Of a DNA stretch of 64,000 nt, positions 1 through 8,850 are shown one piece after another. Each line of letters opens with the position of its first letter. Position 1 is the stretch's first letter. Origin of the DNA: Clostridium sp. 12(A) (GTDB lineage: Bacteria; Bacillota; Clostridia; Lachnospirales; Lachnospiraceae); the NCBI GenBank assembly GCA_000526575.1, contig JAGI01000002.1:2046001-2110000 (forward strand). Direction: 5' to 3'. Made by a program: the position numbers and the translations under genes. The notes beneath the pieces are model-generated. The model was not told the origin of the DNA, searched no databases, and saw only the letters and a program-made list of their open reading frames with translations.

Positions 1-584
1 ATAATGGCACCGATAAATAAAACCATGTTCTGCCCCATGTACCGCCATATCGAGGTAGCCGCTATGGAAATATTATTGATCCGCGTATCTTTCAGCCAGT
101 AAGGCAACTGATCCTGTGTAAAGCCGAACCAGGAAAGGACGGTATCGAAAACAAACCCTCTGGTATAGAAAAACTTAAAAATAAAACCGACTGCGATTCC
201 ACAGATGAGATATGGAAAAAACATAAACCCCTTAAACAAATTACCACACCGGATATTAGTACTGAGTACCGATGCAAAGTAAAGAGCCAGGGACATCTGA
301 ACAAAGCATGCCCCTATGTAGTAAAAGCTCAGTCTCAATGCTTTAAAGCAATCATCTCTTTGGAACACATCCAGGTAATTTTGTATTCCTACATATTCCC
401 TTTTTCCAATGTACTTCATATCGAAAAAGCTAAAGCCCATCATTTTCACAAAAGGAATATAGGTAAATACCAAAAGCAGGAATACAGGTATAAACATAAA
501 TGTCAGGATGACAAGCCACCGGTTCACTTTCCCCTTTTGGAGCCATTTCACCACATGGGCCGCCATGTTCGATTTTTTACCCAA
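1..584 (-). CDS. Sugar ABC transporter permease, MalF/UgpA type (3' end outside window)
   Basis: The reading frame starts at TTG 584 and runs off the left edge, so about 194 N-terminal residues are visible. Translation gives a basic N-terminus, a first membrane helix (residues about 21-40), then a periplasmic stretch with the EYVGIQNYLDVF motif typical of MalF/UgpA-type permeases of carbohydrate importers, followed by more hydrophobic segments. The ribosome site GGAGGA overlaps the stop codon of the binding-protein gene and is spaced well for this TTG; an in-frame ATG lies six codons further on. It would form the membrane channel of the importer whose binding protein is encoded just upstream. 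The substrate is not known. Confidence 0.85.
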   Translation of the reverse strand, partial: MGKKSNMAAHVVKWLQKGKVNRWLVILTFMFIPVFLLLVFTYIPFVKMMGFSFFDMKYIGKREYVGIQNYLDVFQRDDCFKALRLSFYYIGACFVQMSLALYFASVLSTNIRCGNLFKGFMFFPYLICGIAVGFIFKFFYTRGFVFDTVLSWFGFTQDQLPYWLKDTRINNISIAATSIWRYMGQNMVLFIGAI

Positions 585-596
585 AGCTGTCTCCTC

Positions 597-1979
597 CTAT
601 TGGATCGCTCCGAACTTTTTCTGGGAAGCAGTCCATCTGGCATTCCAGTCAGCCATAATCTCATCAAGAGTCGGAGAACCGGTTGTGGCTGCTTCCAGGA
701 TTTTAGAAACTCCATCGGGAGATACGTTAAGTCCTACTTCAGAATCATTGTTGATATCATTGTACAGTGTCTCCTCTCCCTCTGGAGCCGGGTTATCGAT
801 GACTAATTCAATTCCATCAAACATCTTATAGACGTCAGGATACTTTTCTCCTACGCAAATAGGAATTCCGCCCTGGTCGTAGGCAAACTTGGATTTTTCC
901 GTAAGCCATTTGATGTAAAGCATGGAAGCAATCTGATTATCCTGGCTGCTGTTTACATTAATCCCATAATTATAATCAGGAGCTGCAGAAACATATTGTT
1001 TTCCATTCACCGTGATAGGAAATGGCATATACCCGATATCATCCCCATGATCTCCCGCCCCCTGCATCTGGACTACAGACCAGGAGCCCAGTGCCATGGT
1101 CGCGATCTTACCGCTGTTCATCATGCCCTTGCTTCCCTCCCAGTCCGTTGTGGTTGGATCTTCTTCCGTCAGTCCCCGTTTCACAGCCTCATATAAAACG
1201 TAATAAACCGCATAAGGTCCTGTCATATCCGCCCGCTTTTCAAATGGATTTTTGCTGTGAAGCAGTTCGGTGTTGGCAAAGTCCGGATCTCCAGTGGCAG
1301 ATCCTGTAATATAGGCATCCCAGGCCGTCATCGTCCAGTTTGCTGCGAAATTGGTATACATGGGAATCGCGTCTGTATTGTCCTTGATTTTCTGTAAGGC
1401 AGCCAGAAAATCGTCGGGCGTTTTGGGAAGCTCCGTAATCCCTGCATCTGTAAAAACCTTTTTGTTATATACAATTCCCTGCACATTTCCCATAGACGGA
1501 ATTCCATAGACCACATTTTTATAGGAATAGTTATTCAGCATAACGTACTTCTTTTCCAGTTCTGTGATATCTCCAAAAGGAAGAAAATAATTTTTAAGTT
1601 CATTCTTATCGATCTGAGTAGGAACCATGCAGATATCGCCCCAATCTCCTGTAGTAAGTCTGGTAATAATGTCATCCGCATAACTGGTGATTCCTTCGTA
1701 TGTAATTGTTACGCCTGGATACATCTTCTGAAATTCTTTTATGTAATCCTGAAAGACCGTATCAATAATATCTGTCTTGTGTGTGATAAATCTTAAATCT
1801 GCTTTGATATCCTTATAATCTTCTCCCACCTTCAAATCTGTAAATTTAGGCAGCTCATCTGCCTTCTCTTCTTTGGCTGCCTGGGTTGCTGTGGCTTTTG
1901 CGCCGCCGCATCCTGCCAGGGAAACACCCATCACTACCGCCAGTCCTACCGCCCCAATTCGTTTCCAAACCTTCATCAT
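597..1979 (-). CDS. Carbohydrate ABC transporter substrate-binding lipoprotein
   Basis: This 460-residue protein has a lipoprotein signal peptide with lipobox LAGC, so Cys24 should be lipidated and the mature protein anchored outside the membrane. The rest fits the family 1 extracellular solute-binding proteins: a lobe beginning LRFITHK, the stretch IDTVFQDYIKEFQKMYPGV, and late hinge segments such as GINVNSSQDN. It delivers a sugar or oligosaccharide to the permease encoded 13 bases downstream. The start has a strong AAGGAGGAAG site. An operator-like sequence shared with the lacI gene and a TATACT -10 box lie upstream, so control by the adjacent LacI and AraC regulators is likely. The substrate cannot be read from sequence. 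Confidence 0.92.
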   Translation of the reverse strand: MMKVWKRIGAVGLAVVMGVSLAGCGGAKATATQAAKEEKADELPKFTDLKVGEDYKDIKADLRFITHKTDIIDTVFQDYIKEFQKMYPGVTITYEGITSYADDIITRLTTGDWGDICMVPTQIDKNELKNYFLPFGDITELEKKYVMLNNYSYKNVVYGIPSMGNVQGIVYNKKVFTDAGITELPKTPDDFLAALQKIKDNTDAIPMYTNFAANWTMTAWDAYITGSATGDPDFANTELLHSKNPFEKRADMTGPYAVYYVLYEAVKRGLTEEDPTTTDWEGSKGMMNSGKIATMALGSWSVVQMQGAGDHGDDIGYMPFPITVNGKQYVSAAPDYNYGINVNSSQDNQIASMLYIKWLTEKSKFAYDQGGIPICVGEKYPDVYKMFDGIELVIDNPAPEGEETLYNDINNDSEVGLNVSPDGVSKILEAATTGSPTLDEIMADWNARWTASQKKFGAIQ

Positions 1980-2032
1980 GCTTCCTCCTTCATTATTTAA
2001 TCCTATTAAATCCAGGATTTTATTAATTTATT

Positions 2033-2074
2033 TTAAGTTAAATTAAGTATATTTTAAAGTTAATCCATAATCAT
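2033..2074 (-). promoter_or_regulatory. Operator-like repeat and -10 box of the sugar transporter operon
   Basis: TTAAGTTAA (2033-2041), two bases, then TAAGTATATTTTAA (2044-2057). The same two blocks with the same spacing occur in front of the lacI gene at 4211-4235. On the minus strand the second block contains TATACT (2046-2051), a good -10; the hexamer 17 bases further upstream (2069-2074, ATGATT) is a poor -35, which suggests this promoter needs an activator such as the divergent AraC protein. Confidence 0.6.
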
Positions 2075-2290
2075 CGACCATTCTTGCGACTTATCATGAA
2101 TCCTTGTTTATTTTTATGCACTACCTCTGTTTTATATCATTTATTTCGTTTTTTTTGTTTATTTTGTTATATTTATCTTGGATTTCAGCGAGTAACTTTC
2201 GATATAAATCATTTTTTTATTTTCTTTTTAACTTTAATTATATGGTTTATTATGCTAGACTATAAAAAAACAGATGAAAAGAGGTGCGTT

Positions 2291-3181
2291 TTGGAATTCA
2301 ACAAACTTTTTTTAGCTCATTTATTAAGTAACAACAAGCTAACTTCTGCTTTCAGTGCCTGCCAGTGCCTGCCACCTGAATATCCCCTAACACCAGAAGA
2401 GGGGGATTCCCTCCTTTCCCTGATGGCAGCCGGATATATGAATACCTGTTACCCGTACCGTTACGAAATCACAGATCTTCCCTGTCTTTGTATTCTGTAT
2501 ACCTTATCAGGAAGCGGTGTATACGAAACTGGTGATAAGAGGCTTTCCCTTTCACCCGAAACCTTTCTTTTTATCGATGGTTCTATCCGGCATAAAATTT
2601 ACACAGAAAAAAACAGCTGGAATTATTACCAGCTGTTTATAGAAAAATCAAAATGCTTATTCTTTTTTAGAGAGTTTGTGAAAACGTGGGGCAATCTTGC
2701 TATCATTCCATCCACCCCATACATCCTGTCTCTTTTTTCCCGCCTTACTGAAATTCCTGAATTCCTAAGCAGGGACAACTTAATTATCAATCACAGGCTT
2801 CTTACAGACCTGCTTACGGCTGCTGTCCTGCCTCCTTTTGCCTCCCAGTCTGATGTGGCCCCTCCTTATTTAAGGGAAATGAAAAAAATAATGGACACCC
2901 GGTACGCCTCTTCCCACAGCCTCACTCAATTTGAGCAGACACTGGGAATCAGCAGATACCGGCTGTCCAGAGAATTTCATGAGCTTTATCAGGTCCCGCC
3001 TTTGCAGTATTTAAACAGGCGGAGAATTGAAGAAGCAAAAAAACTGCTTCAGGACCCAGCCATCACCGTATACGAAGCAGGACGGCGGGTGGGAATGGAA
3101 AACACCACTCATTTTATCCGTATCTTTCGCAAATACACAGGAACAACGCCTGCCAATTACAAAAATTCCCTGCCCACTTAG
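2291..3181 (+). CDS. AraC-family transcriptional regulator
   Basis: From TTG 2291 this is a protein of about 296 residues, the usual AraC length. An in-frame ATG at 2084 would add 69 hydrophobic, very AT-rich codons that look like untranslated promoter DNA; TTG 2291 follows GAGGTG, so I take it. The N-terminal half is a cupin-like effector domain (LSLSPETFLFIDGSIRHKIY). The C-terminal 100 residues carry two helix-turn-helix motifs (LTQFEQTLGISRYRLSREF and TVYEAGRRVGMENTTHFIRIF). It is divergent from the sugar transporter and its end overlaps the convergent lacI gene by 4 bases, so activation of the transporter is the simplest inference. Confidence 0.85.
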   Translation: MEFNKLFLAHLLSNNKLTSAFSACQCLPPEYPLTPEEGDSLLSLMAAGYMNTCYPYRYEITDLPCLCILYTLSGSGVYETGDKRLSLSPETFLFIDGSIRHKIYTEKNSWNYYQLFIEKSKCLFFFREFVKTWGNLAIIPSTPYILSLFSRLTEIPEFLSRDNLIINHRLLTDLLTAAVLPPFASQSDVAPPYLREMKKIMDTRYASSHSLTQFEQTLGISRYRLSREFHELYQVPPLQYLNRRRIEEAKKLLQDPAITVYEAGRRVGMENTTHFIRIFRKYTGTTPANYKNSLPT

Positions 3182-4194
3182 ATTTCTGATACACTTTTCT
3201 TCTTCACCAGTCCTCCTGCTACGATCTGAATTCCAGAAGCATAAGGTTCCTTTTTAATCTTACTTACCAGATTTCCCACTGCCAGCTCAGCCATTCTGTC
3301 TTTGTGTACATCATAGCTGGTAATGGGGACCTTTACTACTTTGTCCCATTCACAATTATCAAATCCAACAACCGAAATATCCTCCGGCACCCGGTAACCA
3401 GCTTCCCTAAGCCCATTGATCAGTACATCTGCCGTATAGTCGCTGCTGCATGCAAATGCGGTCGGCATCTCATCCGGTAGTGGAATAGACTCATAAGCTC
3501 TATGGCTACCGCATAAGCTCCTGTCCTGAATGACCCATTCCTGTTTAAAAGAGATTTCCTGCTCCATAAGAGCTTTCCTGTATCCAAAATACCGGTCAGT
3601 AATGCTGCTGGTAGACATGGGGGTTCCAACAAAGGCAATCTTTTGATGACCGCATTTGATTAAATAATCCGTAAGGAGATACATCCCATAAAAACCATCG
3701 GATATGACGCAGTCATATTCCTGATTTGCCTCATAAAAATCCATGAAAACAACGGGGACATGGGGATTTCTCCATAAAAAACTGGAATACTCCTGGCTTG
3801 GCTGACCGATTAAAATAACGCCGTCCACTTTACCGTCTAAAATCATCTTTGGCATGGTAAGAGAGGCTTCCTCCTCCTGGTTCACGATTTCAAGAATACA
3901 GTAATATCCCCGCTCTGAGGCAGAAGTCACTACAAACTGATACATGTTCCAGTAAAAGGAATTGACTCTATCTAAAAATCCGGCTGGAATTAATATTCCC
4001 AGATTCCCGGTTCCCTCGGGCCGTACTTTCTTGGAGGAAGTAACCATCTGATATCCCAGCTGGGATGCAACTTCTTTGATCTTATTTCTCATATCCTCAC
4101 TGACACCGCTTTTATCAGACATTGCCTTGGAAACGGTAACGGTGCTGACACCCACGATTTTGGCGATATGGGACAATGTAACTGCTTTTGACAT
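3178..4194 (-). CDS. LacI-family transcriptional repressor
   Basis: The 338-residue protein has the classic N-terminal LacI helix-turn-helix (VTLSHIAKIVGVSTVTVSKAMS, residues about 4-25) and a hinge region, followed by a periplasmic-binding-like effector domain with typical segments (KVDGVILIG, PTAFACSSDYTADVLINGLREAGYRVPEDISVVGFD). It probably binds DNA as a dimer and releases on sugar binding. Its promoter overlaps the operator-like site at 4211-4240, which recurs before the sugar transporter, so it likely represses both itself and that operon. The 3' end overlaps the convergent araC gene by 4 bases. Confidence 0.92.
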   Translation of the reverse strand: MSKAVTLSHIAKIVGVSTVTVSKAMSDKSGVSEDMRNKIKEVASQLGYQMVTSSKKVRPEGTGNLGILIPAGFLDRVNSFYWNMYQFVVTSASERGYYCILEIVNQEEEASLTMPKMILDGKVDGVILIGQPSQEYSSFLWRNPHVPVVFMDFYEANQEYDCVISDGFYGMYLLTDYLIKCGHQKIAFVGTPMSTSSITDRYFGYRKALMEQEISFKQEWVIQDRSLCGSHRAYESIPLPDEMPTAFACSSDYTADVLINGLREAGYRVPEDISVVGFDNCEWDKVVKVPITSYDVHKDRMAELAVGNLVSKIKKEPYASGIQIVAGGLVKKKSVSEI

Positions 4195-4210
4195 AATATC
4201 CCCCTGTAAT

Positions 4211-4252
4211 TTAAGTTAATGTAAGTATATTTTAACTTAAATATTTTGTCAA
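4211..4252 (-). promoter_or_regulatory. lacI promoter with overlapping inverted-repeat operator
   Basis: On the minus strand TTGACA (4247-4252), 17 bases, TATACT (4224-4229) is a near-consensus sigma-A promoter. The perfect 9-base inverted repeat TTAAGTTAA (4211-4219) and TTAACTTAA (4232-4240) lies over the -10 box and start region, the position expected for autorepression. Confidence 0.75.
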
Positions 4253-4284
4253 TGTAAACTTAACGGATAAAAAAAGAGGTGTCC

Positions 4285-4340
4285 ACTAAAAAACCAGAGC
4301 ATCAAAAGATAAATTATTTCATCTTCCAATACTCTGGTTT
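4285..4340 (-). terminator. Intrinsic terminator after the transaldolase gene
   Basis: AAACCAGAG (4291-4299) pairs with CTCTGGTTT (4332-4340). Read on the minus strand the stem is followed by a run of T. It would end the pentose-phosphate/RbsABC-type operon. Confidence 0.8.
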
Positions 4341-4349
4341 TATTTAATC

Positions 4350-5003
4350 TTACTTCCCAAATGCTTCCTTCTCATCTGCCTTAAACTTTTCAATTCCCTG
4401 GTCAGTGAGGGGATGCTTTGTCATCTGCATCAGCACGCCGTATGGAACGGTTGCTATGTCTGCTCCTGCTTTTGCGCAGTCAATGATATGGATTGGATTT
4501 CTGATGCTGGCTGCAATGATTTCTGTCTCGATTCCATGTATCTCAAAAATTTCAGTAATATCACGGATCAAATCAATGCCAGGCATGGAAATATCATCAA
4601 GGCGGCCTAAGAAAGGGGAAACATAGGTAGCTCCTGCTCTTGCAGCTAAGAGTGCCTGAGCCGCGGAAAATACCAGGGTCACGTTGGTCTTTATTCCCTC
4701 GGCAGTTAATACCTTCACAGCCTTTAAGCCTTCTGCTGTCATAGGAATCTTTACTACCATATTAGGGTGAATGGCTGCGATCTCTCTACCTTCTGCGATC
4801 ATGCCTTCCGCAAATTCGGTGGAGGCTTTCACCTCACCGCTGATGGGACCGTCAACGATGGAGGTGATTTCTTTGATAACTTCATTAAAATCACGGCCTT
4901 CCTTGGCAATCAGGGAGGGATTGGTGGTAACCCCACAGATAATGCCCATATCACTTGCTTTTTTCACGTCTTCCGTATTTGCTGTATCTACAAAAAATCT
5001 CAT
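4350..5003 (-). CDS. fsa: Transaldolase-like fructose-6-phosphate aldolase (TalC/FSA family)
   Basis: The 217-residue protein matches the short transaldolase subfamily (MipB/TalC/FSA). It starts [16 protein letters not shown] and has the [13 protein letters not shown] loop, and the Schiff-base lysine falls at residue 85 in VVKIPMT, the position known for E. coli FSA. The [11 protein letters not shown] and [21 protein letters not shown] segments are also typical. The enzyme transfers or cleaves dihydroxyacetone units in sugar phosphates in the cytosol. It is the last gene of the operon, next to transketolase and isomerase genes, so it probably feeds the imported sugar into the pentose phosphate pathway. 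Sequence alone does not separate true transaldolase from fructose-6-phosphate aldolase activity. An AAGGAG site supports the start. Confidence 0.93.
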   Translation of the reverse strand: MRFFVDTANTEDVKKASDMGIICGVTTNPSLIAKEGRDFNEVIKEITSIVDGPISGEVKASTEFAEGMIAEGREIAAIHPNMVVKIPMTAEGLKAVKVLTAEGIKTNVTLVFSAAQALLAARAGATYVSPFLGRLDDISMPGIDLIRDITEIFEIHGIETEIIAASIRNPIHIIDCAKAGADIATVPYGVLMQMTKHPLTDQGIEKFKADEKEAFGK

Positions 5004-5037
5004 TCCAGTTCTCCTTCGTCTATTTCATTTTTCGAAA

Positions 5038-5412
5038 CTAGCTTACCTTGCAGAATTCAATTTTTTCCCCGTTTGGTCCCTGAAAGAGAAAGAAACGATT
5101 GGTACGAGGAGCAAACATTTCATTGGATTCAATCCCATTGGAGATAAGAGTATGACCCTGGGATACAATTTCATCATAAGCCTCTTCCAGATTCTCACAG
5201 GTCAGGGCAATATGGTCGATGTTACCGATGGGCTTTTCATCCTGGCGTCTGGGGTAAAATTCTATGACGCAGGTTCCGCATTGAAGCATCCCCCTGATGC
5301 CCCCATCTACCAGCCGGGTAAATCCCAGATTTTCATAAAATGCTTTTGTGGCTTCCGGGTCATCGGTAGGAATTGCCACATGGGCAATTCCTGATGGTTT
5401 ATTTTTAAGCAT
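5038..5412 (-). CDS. VOC-family (glyoxalase I-like) protein
   Basis: This 124-residue protein has the vicinal oxygen chelate fold signature: it begins IAHVAIPTDDPEATKAFYENLGF and has a second module starting NIDHIALTCENLEEAYDEI, ending FLFQGPNGEKIEFCKV. The histidines in IAHVAI and IDHIAL and the glutamates in VIEFYPR and KIEFCKV are at positions that usually bind metal in this superfamily. Members act as lyases, isomerases, epimerases or dioxygenases. Its place between the RpiB-type isomerase (10 bases away) and transaldolase suggests work on a sugar or triose phosphate, for example an epimerisation or methylglyoxal removal, but the reaction is not known. Confidence 0.85.
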   Translation of the reverse strand: MLKNKPSGIAHVAIPTDDPEATKAFYENLGFTRLVDGGIRGMLQCGTCVIEFYPRRQDEKPIGNIDHIALTCENLEEAYDEIVSQGHTLISNGIESNEMFAPRTNRFFLFQGPNGEKIEFCKVS

Positions 5413-5422
5413 GCAATGCCTC

Positions 5423-6061
5423 CTAAGCCAGCAGACTCTTTACATACTCTGCTATTTTCTCATCCTTGCAGTTTGCAAAGAACAGCTCACTGAATTTTTC
5501 ACCGCCGATCGAGCCTTTCACCAGCTCCTGGTCAAGTCCTTTTAAGCAGGTTAAGATATCCTTTAAGTTGTTTTCTCTTACCACATCAAGGATCTTTTTA
5601 TTTCTCTGCTCTGGAACTGCACGCTCTCTTGGGTAGCCCTGACCGCTCGCTTCTGAGAATAATTTCTCAAAGGTATATTCCAGGTTAAGCTCTGCTCCCC
5701 AGCCAAAGCCTTTTGCAAATGGCATGGAAATGGCATTGCCGTCATTGATCTGTGCAAACATATATCCGTCGCTGGGATCACATACATGGCCGCAGATAAC
5801 TCCTGGGAAGCTGTTGCATGCAAGCATAGCACCTTCACCCGTTCCGCATCCGGTAATTACATAATCTGCTGCGCCGGAATTTAAAAGGATGGCTGCAAGA
5901 ATTCCGTTCTGTACATAAGTAAGGGAACAGGCATCCTCTGGGGAATACATTCCGTAGTTATCAACTTCGTAGCCTTTTTGATCTGCTACCTTCTTTAAGC
6001 TGTTATAAATCAGTTCATTTTTAGCCGCCTGGCTGTTCTCATTAATTAATGCAATTCTCAT
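5423..6061 (-). CDS. RpiB/LacA/LacB-family sugar isomerase, long form
   Basis: The 212-residue protein carries the RpiB/LacAB core with the signature VITGCGTGEGAMLACNSFPG and a VCDPSDGYMFAQINDGNAIS stretch. Ordinary RpiB proteins are about 150 residues; this one adds a C-terminal domain of about 60 residues ending IAEYVKSLLA. As I recall, proteins of this length and type include the D-apiose isomerase ApsI, so the substrate may be a free branched or unusual sugar instead of ribose 5-phosphate. The start codon overlaps the stop of the transketolase C-subunit gene (ATGA), showing tight co-translation. The isomerase call is firm; the substrate is inference. Confidence 0.85.
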   Translation of the reverse strand: MRIALINENSQAAKNELIYNSLKKVADQKGYEVDNYGMYSPEDACSLTYVQNGILAAILLNSGAADYVITGCGTGEGAMLACNSFPGVICGHVCDPSDGYMFAQINDGNAISMPFAKGFGWGAELNLEYTFEKLFSEASGQGYPRERAVPEQRNKKILDVVRENNLKDILTCLKGLDQELVKGSIGGEKFSELFFANCKDEKIAEYVKSLLA

Positions 6062-6993
6062 GATTCCAACACTCCTTTAATCTGATGGTATACTTGATTT
6101 TCGCTCAGCCCGTATTCTTCTAAAAGCTCTTCCGGCTTACCAGATTGTCCAAACCGGTCCTGAACGCCAATCTTTTTAAATGTTACGTTACATTTATTTT
6201 CTAAAAGAACCTCACCTACTGCATCGCCAAGTCCGCCGATGGTGCTGTGTTCCTCTACAGTTACTACTTTGCTGCATTTTGAGGCATATGTCAAGATGCA
6301 TTCTTTATCAATTGGCTTTATGGTATGCATATTTACAACGGTAATGGACGTTCCTTCCTGTAAAAGCTTCTTCGCACATTCCAAAACGGTGGAGACCATG
6401 ATGCCACAGGCAAATACAACCACATCCCCGCCTTCTTTTAATACATTGGCTTTTCCAATGACAAAGGGCATCTCCTCTTCAAATACAGGACTTGGAAGTC
6501 TGGCAAGACGCAGATAAGCCGGTCCTTTCATCTCTGCCACTGCTTTCACAGCGCGGTGTGTTTCACTGGCATCACAGGGAACCACGACTGTCATTCCCGG
6601 AATAACACGCATGAGGGCCAGATCCTCAATAGCCTGATGGCTTCCGCCGTCTTCCCCAAGGGTAATGCCGGAATGGGTCATGCCAAGCTTAACATTGAAA
6701 TTGGGATACGCTACGCCGTTTCGCACCTGCTCATAGGCACGGCCTGCGCCAAAGATAGCAAAGGTGCTGCAAAATGGTATGTATCCCATGGTAGAAAGTC
6801 CTGCGCTCATATCCACCATATTGGCCTCTGCAATTCCTGCATTAAAGAACCGCTCCGGAAATTTTGCTCCAAAGGTTGCTGTCATGGTGGCATGGGCAAG
6901 ATCCGCATCCATCACCACTACTTTTTCATTCTCTTCTCCAAGCTCAGCCAAAGCTTCCCCGTATGCCACTCTGATTGCCTTTAATTCGCTCAT
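6058..6993 (-). CDS. Transketolase, C-terminal subunit
   Basis: The 311-residue protein corresponds to the pyrimidine-binding and C-terminal domains of transketolase. It begins with IRVAYGEALAELGEENEKVVVMDADLA, continues FFNAGIAEANMVDMSAGLSTMGYIPFCSTFAIF (with the catalytic glutamate of GIAEANM), and has GEDGGSHQAIEDLALMRVIP. It pairs with the N-terminal subunit encoded 3 bases upstream to make a split, thiamine-diphosphate-dependent transketolase, an arrangement common in clostridia. The enzyme moves two-carbon units between sugar phosphates. In this operon it may act on the product of the adjacent isomerase, as apulose-4-phosphate transketolase (AptAB) does, or simply in the pentose phosphate pathway. 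Confidence 0.93.
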   Translation of the reverse strand: MSELKAIRVAYGEALAELGEENEKVVVMDADLAHATMTATFGAKFPERFFNAGIAEANMVDMSAGLSTMGYIPFCSTFAIFGAGRAYEQVRNGVAYPNFNVKLGMTHSGITLGEDGGSHQAIEDLALMRVIPGMTVVVPCDASETHRAVKAVAEMKGPAYLRLARLPSPVFEEEMPFVIGKANVLKEGGDVVVFACGIMVSTVLECAKKLLQEGTSITVVNMHTIKPIDKECILTYASKCSKVVTVEEHSTIGGLGDAVGEVLLENKCNVTFKKIGVQDRFGQSGKPEELLEEYGLSENQVYHQIKGVLES

Positions 6994-6996
6994 GTC

Positions 6997-7812
6997 TTAA
7001 CCCTCCAGTTCCTTTAATGCCTGCTGTCTCTCGTCTTCACTTGGTGCCTTTCCATGCCAGCCAACCTGGTTTTCCATAAAGGAAATGCCTTTTCCTTTTA
7101 CGGTGTGTGCCAGGATGCATTTTGGTTTGCCTTCCATGGTGCTGATGGAATAAGCAGCAAGAACTTCTTCTAAATTATTACCGTCAGGCAGCTCCAGTAC
7201 GTGAAAGCCAAATGCCTTAAATTTGGAATGAAGGTCTCCCAGTGACATGACCTGTTCATTGCTTCCGTCAATCTGAAGACCGTTATTATCAATGATAATG
7301 GTAAGGTTATCCAGGTGATAATTGGCTGCTGCCATGCAGGCCTCCCAGACCTGTCCTTCCTGAAGCTCACCATCTCCCAAAAGAGTGTAGACCTTGGTGT
7401 CCTTATTCTGAGCCTTTGCCCCAAGAGCCATGCCAACTGCGATGGAGATTCCCTGTCCTAAGGAGCCAGTGGAGGCATCCACACCGGGAACCTTTTTTGC
7501 ATCCGGATGTCCCTGAAGGATGCTGTGAAGCTGTCTGAAATTCTTAAATTCTGATTTATCGAAAAATCCCATCTCTCCTAATACTGCATAATAGCAGGGA
7601 GCTGCATGTCCTTTGCTTAACACGAAACGGTCACGGTCTTCCTTGTCAGGGTTTTTAGGATCGATCCGCATCTTGGTATAGAAGAGAGCCGCCATTAATT
7701 CTACCGCAGAAAGGGAACCGCCTGGGTGACCGCTGGCTGCATCTGCTGTCATGTTAATGATATCTTTCCGCATATCACTGCATTTCTTTTTTAGTTCCAT
7801 TATGTCCATCAT
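6997..7812 (-). CDS. Transketolase, N-terminal subunit
   Basis: The 271-residue protein is the thiamine-diphosphate-binding half of a split transketolase. The GDG...NN cofactor motif is visible at GDGELQEGQVWEA (from residue 146) with the following DNN (residues 175-177). The N-terminal ASGHPGGSLS stretch and SKGHAAPCYYAVLGE are characteristic. GGAGG with suitable spacing supports ATG 7812. It is followed after 3 bases by the C-terminal subunit and preceded by the ABC permease gene, so transport and metabolism are encoded in one transcription unit. Confidence 0.93.
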   Translation of the reverse strand: MMDIMELKKKCSDMRKDIINMTADAASGHPGGSLSAVELMAALFYTKMRIDPKNPDKEDRDRFVLSKGHAAPCYYAVLGEMGFFDKSEFKNFRQLHSILQGHPDAKKVPGVDASTGSLGQGISIAVGMALGAKAQNKDTKVYTLLGDGELQEGQVWEACMAAANYHLDNLTIIIDNNGLQIDGSNEQVMSLGDLHSKFKAFGFHVLELPDGNNLEEVLAAYSISTMEGKPKCILAHTVKGKGISFMENQVGWHGKAPSEDERQQALKELEG

Positions 7813-7842
7813 TTATTGTGCCTCCGTCTTATTTATGAACGA

Positions 7843-8850
7843 TCACTTTTTCAGTGAGCCTCTCTTTTTTAAGTAATCTACATAGACTGCTCCAAGGATA
7901 ACCAGTCCTTTTACTACGAACTGCCAGTAGCTGTTTATCTTAAGCAGGTTCATTCCGTTGTTTAATACTCCGATGATCAGTACGCCGATTACAGTACCGC
8001 CCAAGGTACCTAATCCTCCGTTAAAGCTGGTACCACCGAGAACGGAAGCCGCGATGGCATCACGCTCAAAGCCTTCTCCTACCGATGGCTGACCGGAATA
8101 CAATCTCGCTGCCAGTACGACTCCGGCAAGGGCTGCCATCACTCCACTGATAATAAATACTCTTACCTGAATCCATTTGGTGTCAACGCCTGCGTATTTC
8201 GCTGCCTCCTTATTTCCTCCGGTAGCATATACGTGACGGCCAAAGGAGGTACGGTTCATAATGAAATAAAGTATGATAAACGCTCCAATTACAAATACAA
8301 CTGGAATGGGAATTCCTAAAATATTACCTACGCCCATGTTGTTAAATACTTCGTTGTTTGATTGGGCAGGCTGTCCTCCTGTTAAGATGTAACTGATCCC
8401 CCGCACAATAATCTGTGTGGAAAGGGTTACGATAAAGGGAGGAAGTGTGGTATGGGAAATAACAAATCCATTGAAAAATCCTATGACTGCACCAAATATA
8501 AGGGGAATGAGAATGCAGACGATTAAAGGAAGACCTGCGTTGCCGCATCTTACTGCGATAACACCTGCTGCTGCAACCACAGAACCCACGGATAAGTCAA
8601 TGCCTCCGCAGATTAAGACACAGGTAATACCAAATGCAATAAAGCAGTTCACACATACCTGGCGCAATACGCTGAATAAGTTATTTTTAACAAGAAATGT
8701 TTCGGTGGTTATGGATAAAACAATGCAAAGGAATACCAATGCGATCATAGCTGCCATGTTGCGTTTCAGCCAGATAAAAAACGGATTGGTAGTCCACAGG
8801 CTTTTAGCCTCTAACTGGGGTGTCTCTACTTGACTTTTCCTGTTTAACAT
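7843..8850 (-). CDS. RbsC-type sugar ABC transporter permease
   Basis: The 335-residue protein has eight or more hydrophobic segments and family hallmarks of ribose/xylose/autoinducer-2-type permeases: ICGGIDLSVGSVVA, GFVISHTTLPPFIVTLST, TSFGRHVYATGGNKEAAKYAGV (the cytoplasmic coupling loop to the ATPase) and GTLGGTVIGVLIIGVLNNGMNLL. It forms the membrane channel with the RbsA- and RbsB-like proteins. Its start overlaps the end of the ATPase gene by 7 bases and has a GGAGGAGAAC site. The imported sugar is not identifiable from this sequence; neighbouring genes suggest a pentose or similar sugar. Confidence 0.93.
   Translation of the reverse strand: MLNRKSQVETPQLEAKSLWTTNPFFIWLKRNMAAMIALVFLCIVLSITTETFLVKNNLFSVLRQVCVNCFIAFGITCVLICGGIDLSVGSVVAAAGVIAVRCGNAGLPLIVCILIPLIFGAVIGFFNGFVISHTTLPPFIVTLSTQIIVRGISYILTGGQPAQSNNEVFNNMGVGNILGIPIPVVFVIGAFIILYFIMNRTSFGRHVYATGGNKEAAKYAGVDTKWIQVRVFIISGVMAALAGVVLAARLYSGQPSVGEGFERDAIAASVLGGTSFNGGLGTLGGTVIGVLIIGVLNNGMNLLKINSYWQFVVKGLVILGAVYVDYLKKRGSLKK

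Noticed and set aside
1-806. Open frames on both strands at the left edge (about 92-304 minus and 360-806 plus)
   Set aside because: They are other-frame shadows of the permease and binding-protein genes, which have clear family similarity in the chosen frame.
2084-2290. N-terminal extension of the AraC protein to ATG 2084
   Set aside because: The 69 codons are extremely A/T-rich, encode hydrophobic residues without a proper AraC family counterpart, and overlap promoter DNA. TTG 2291 has a ribosome site and gives the normal length.
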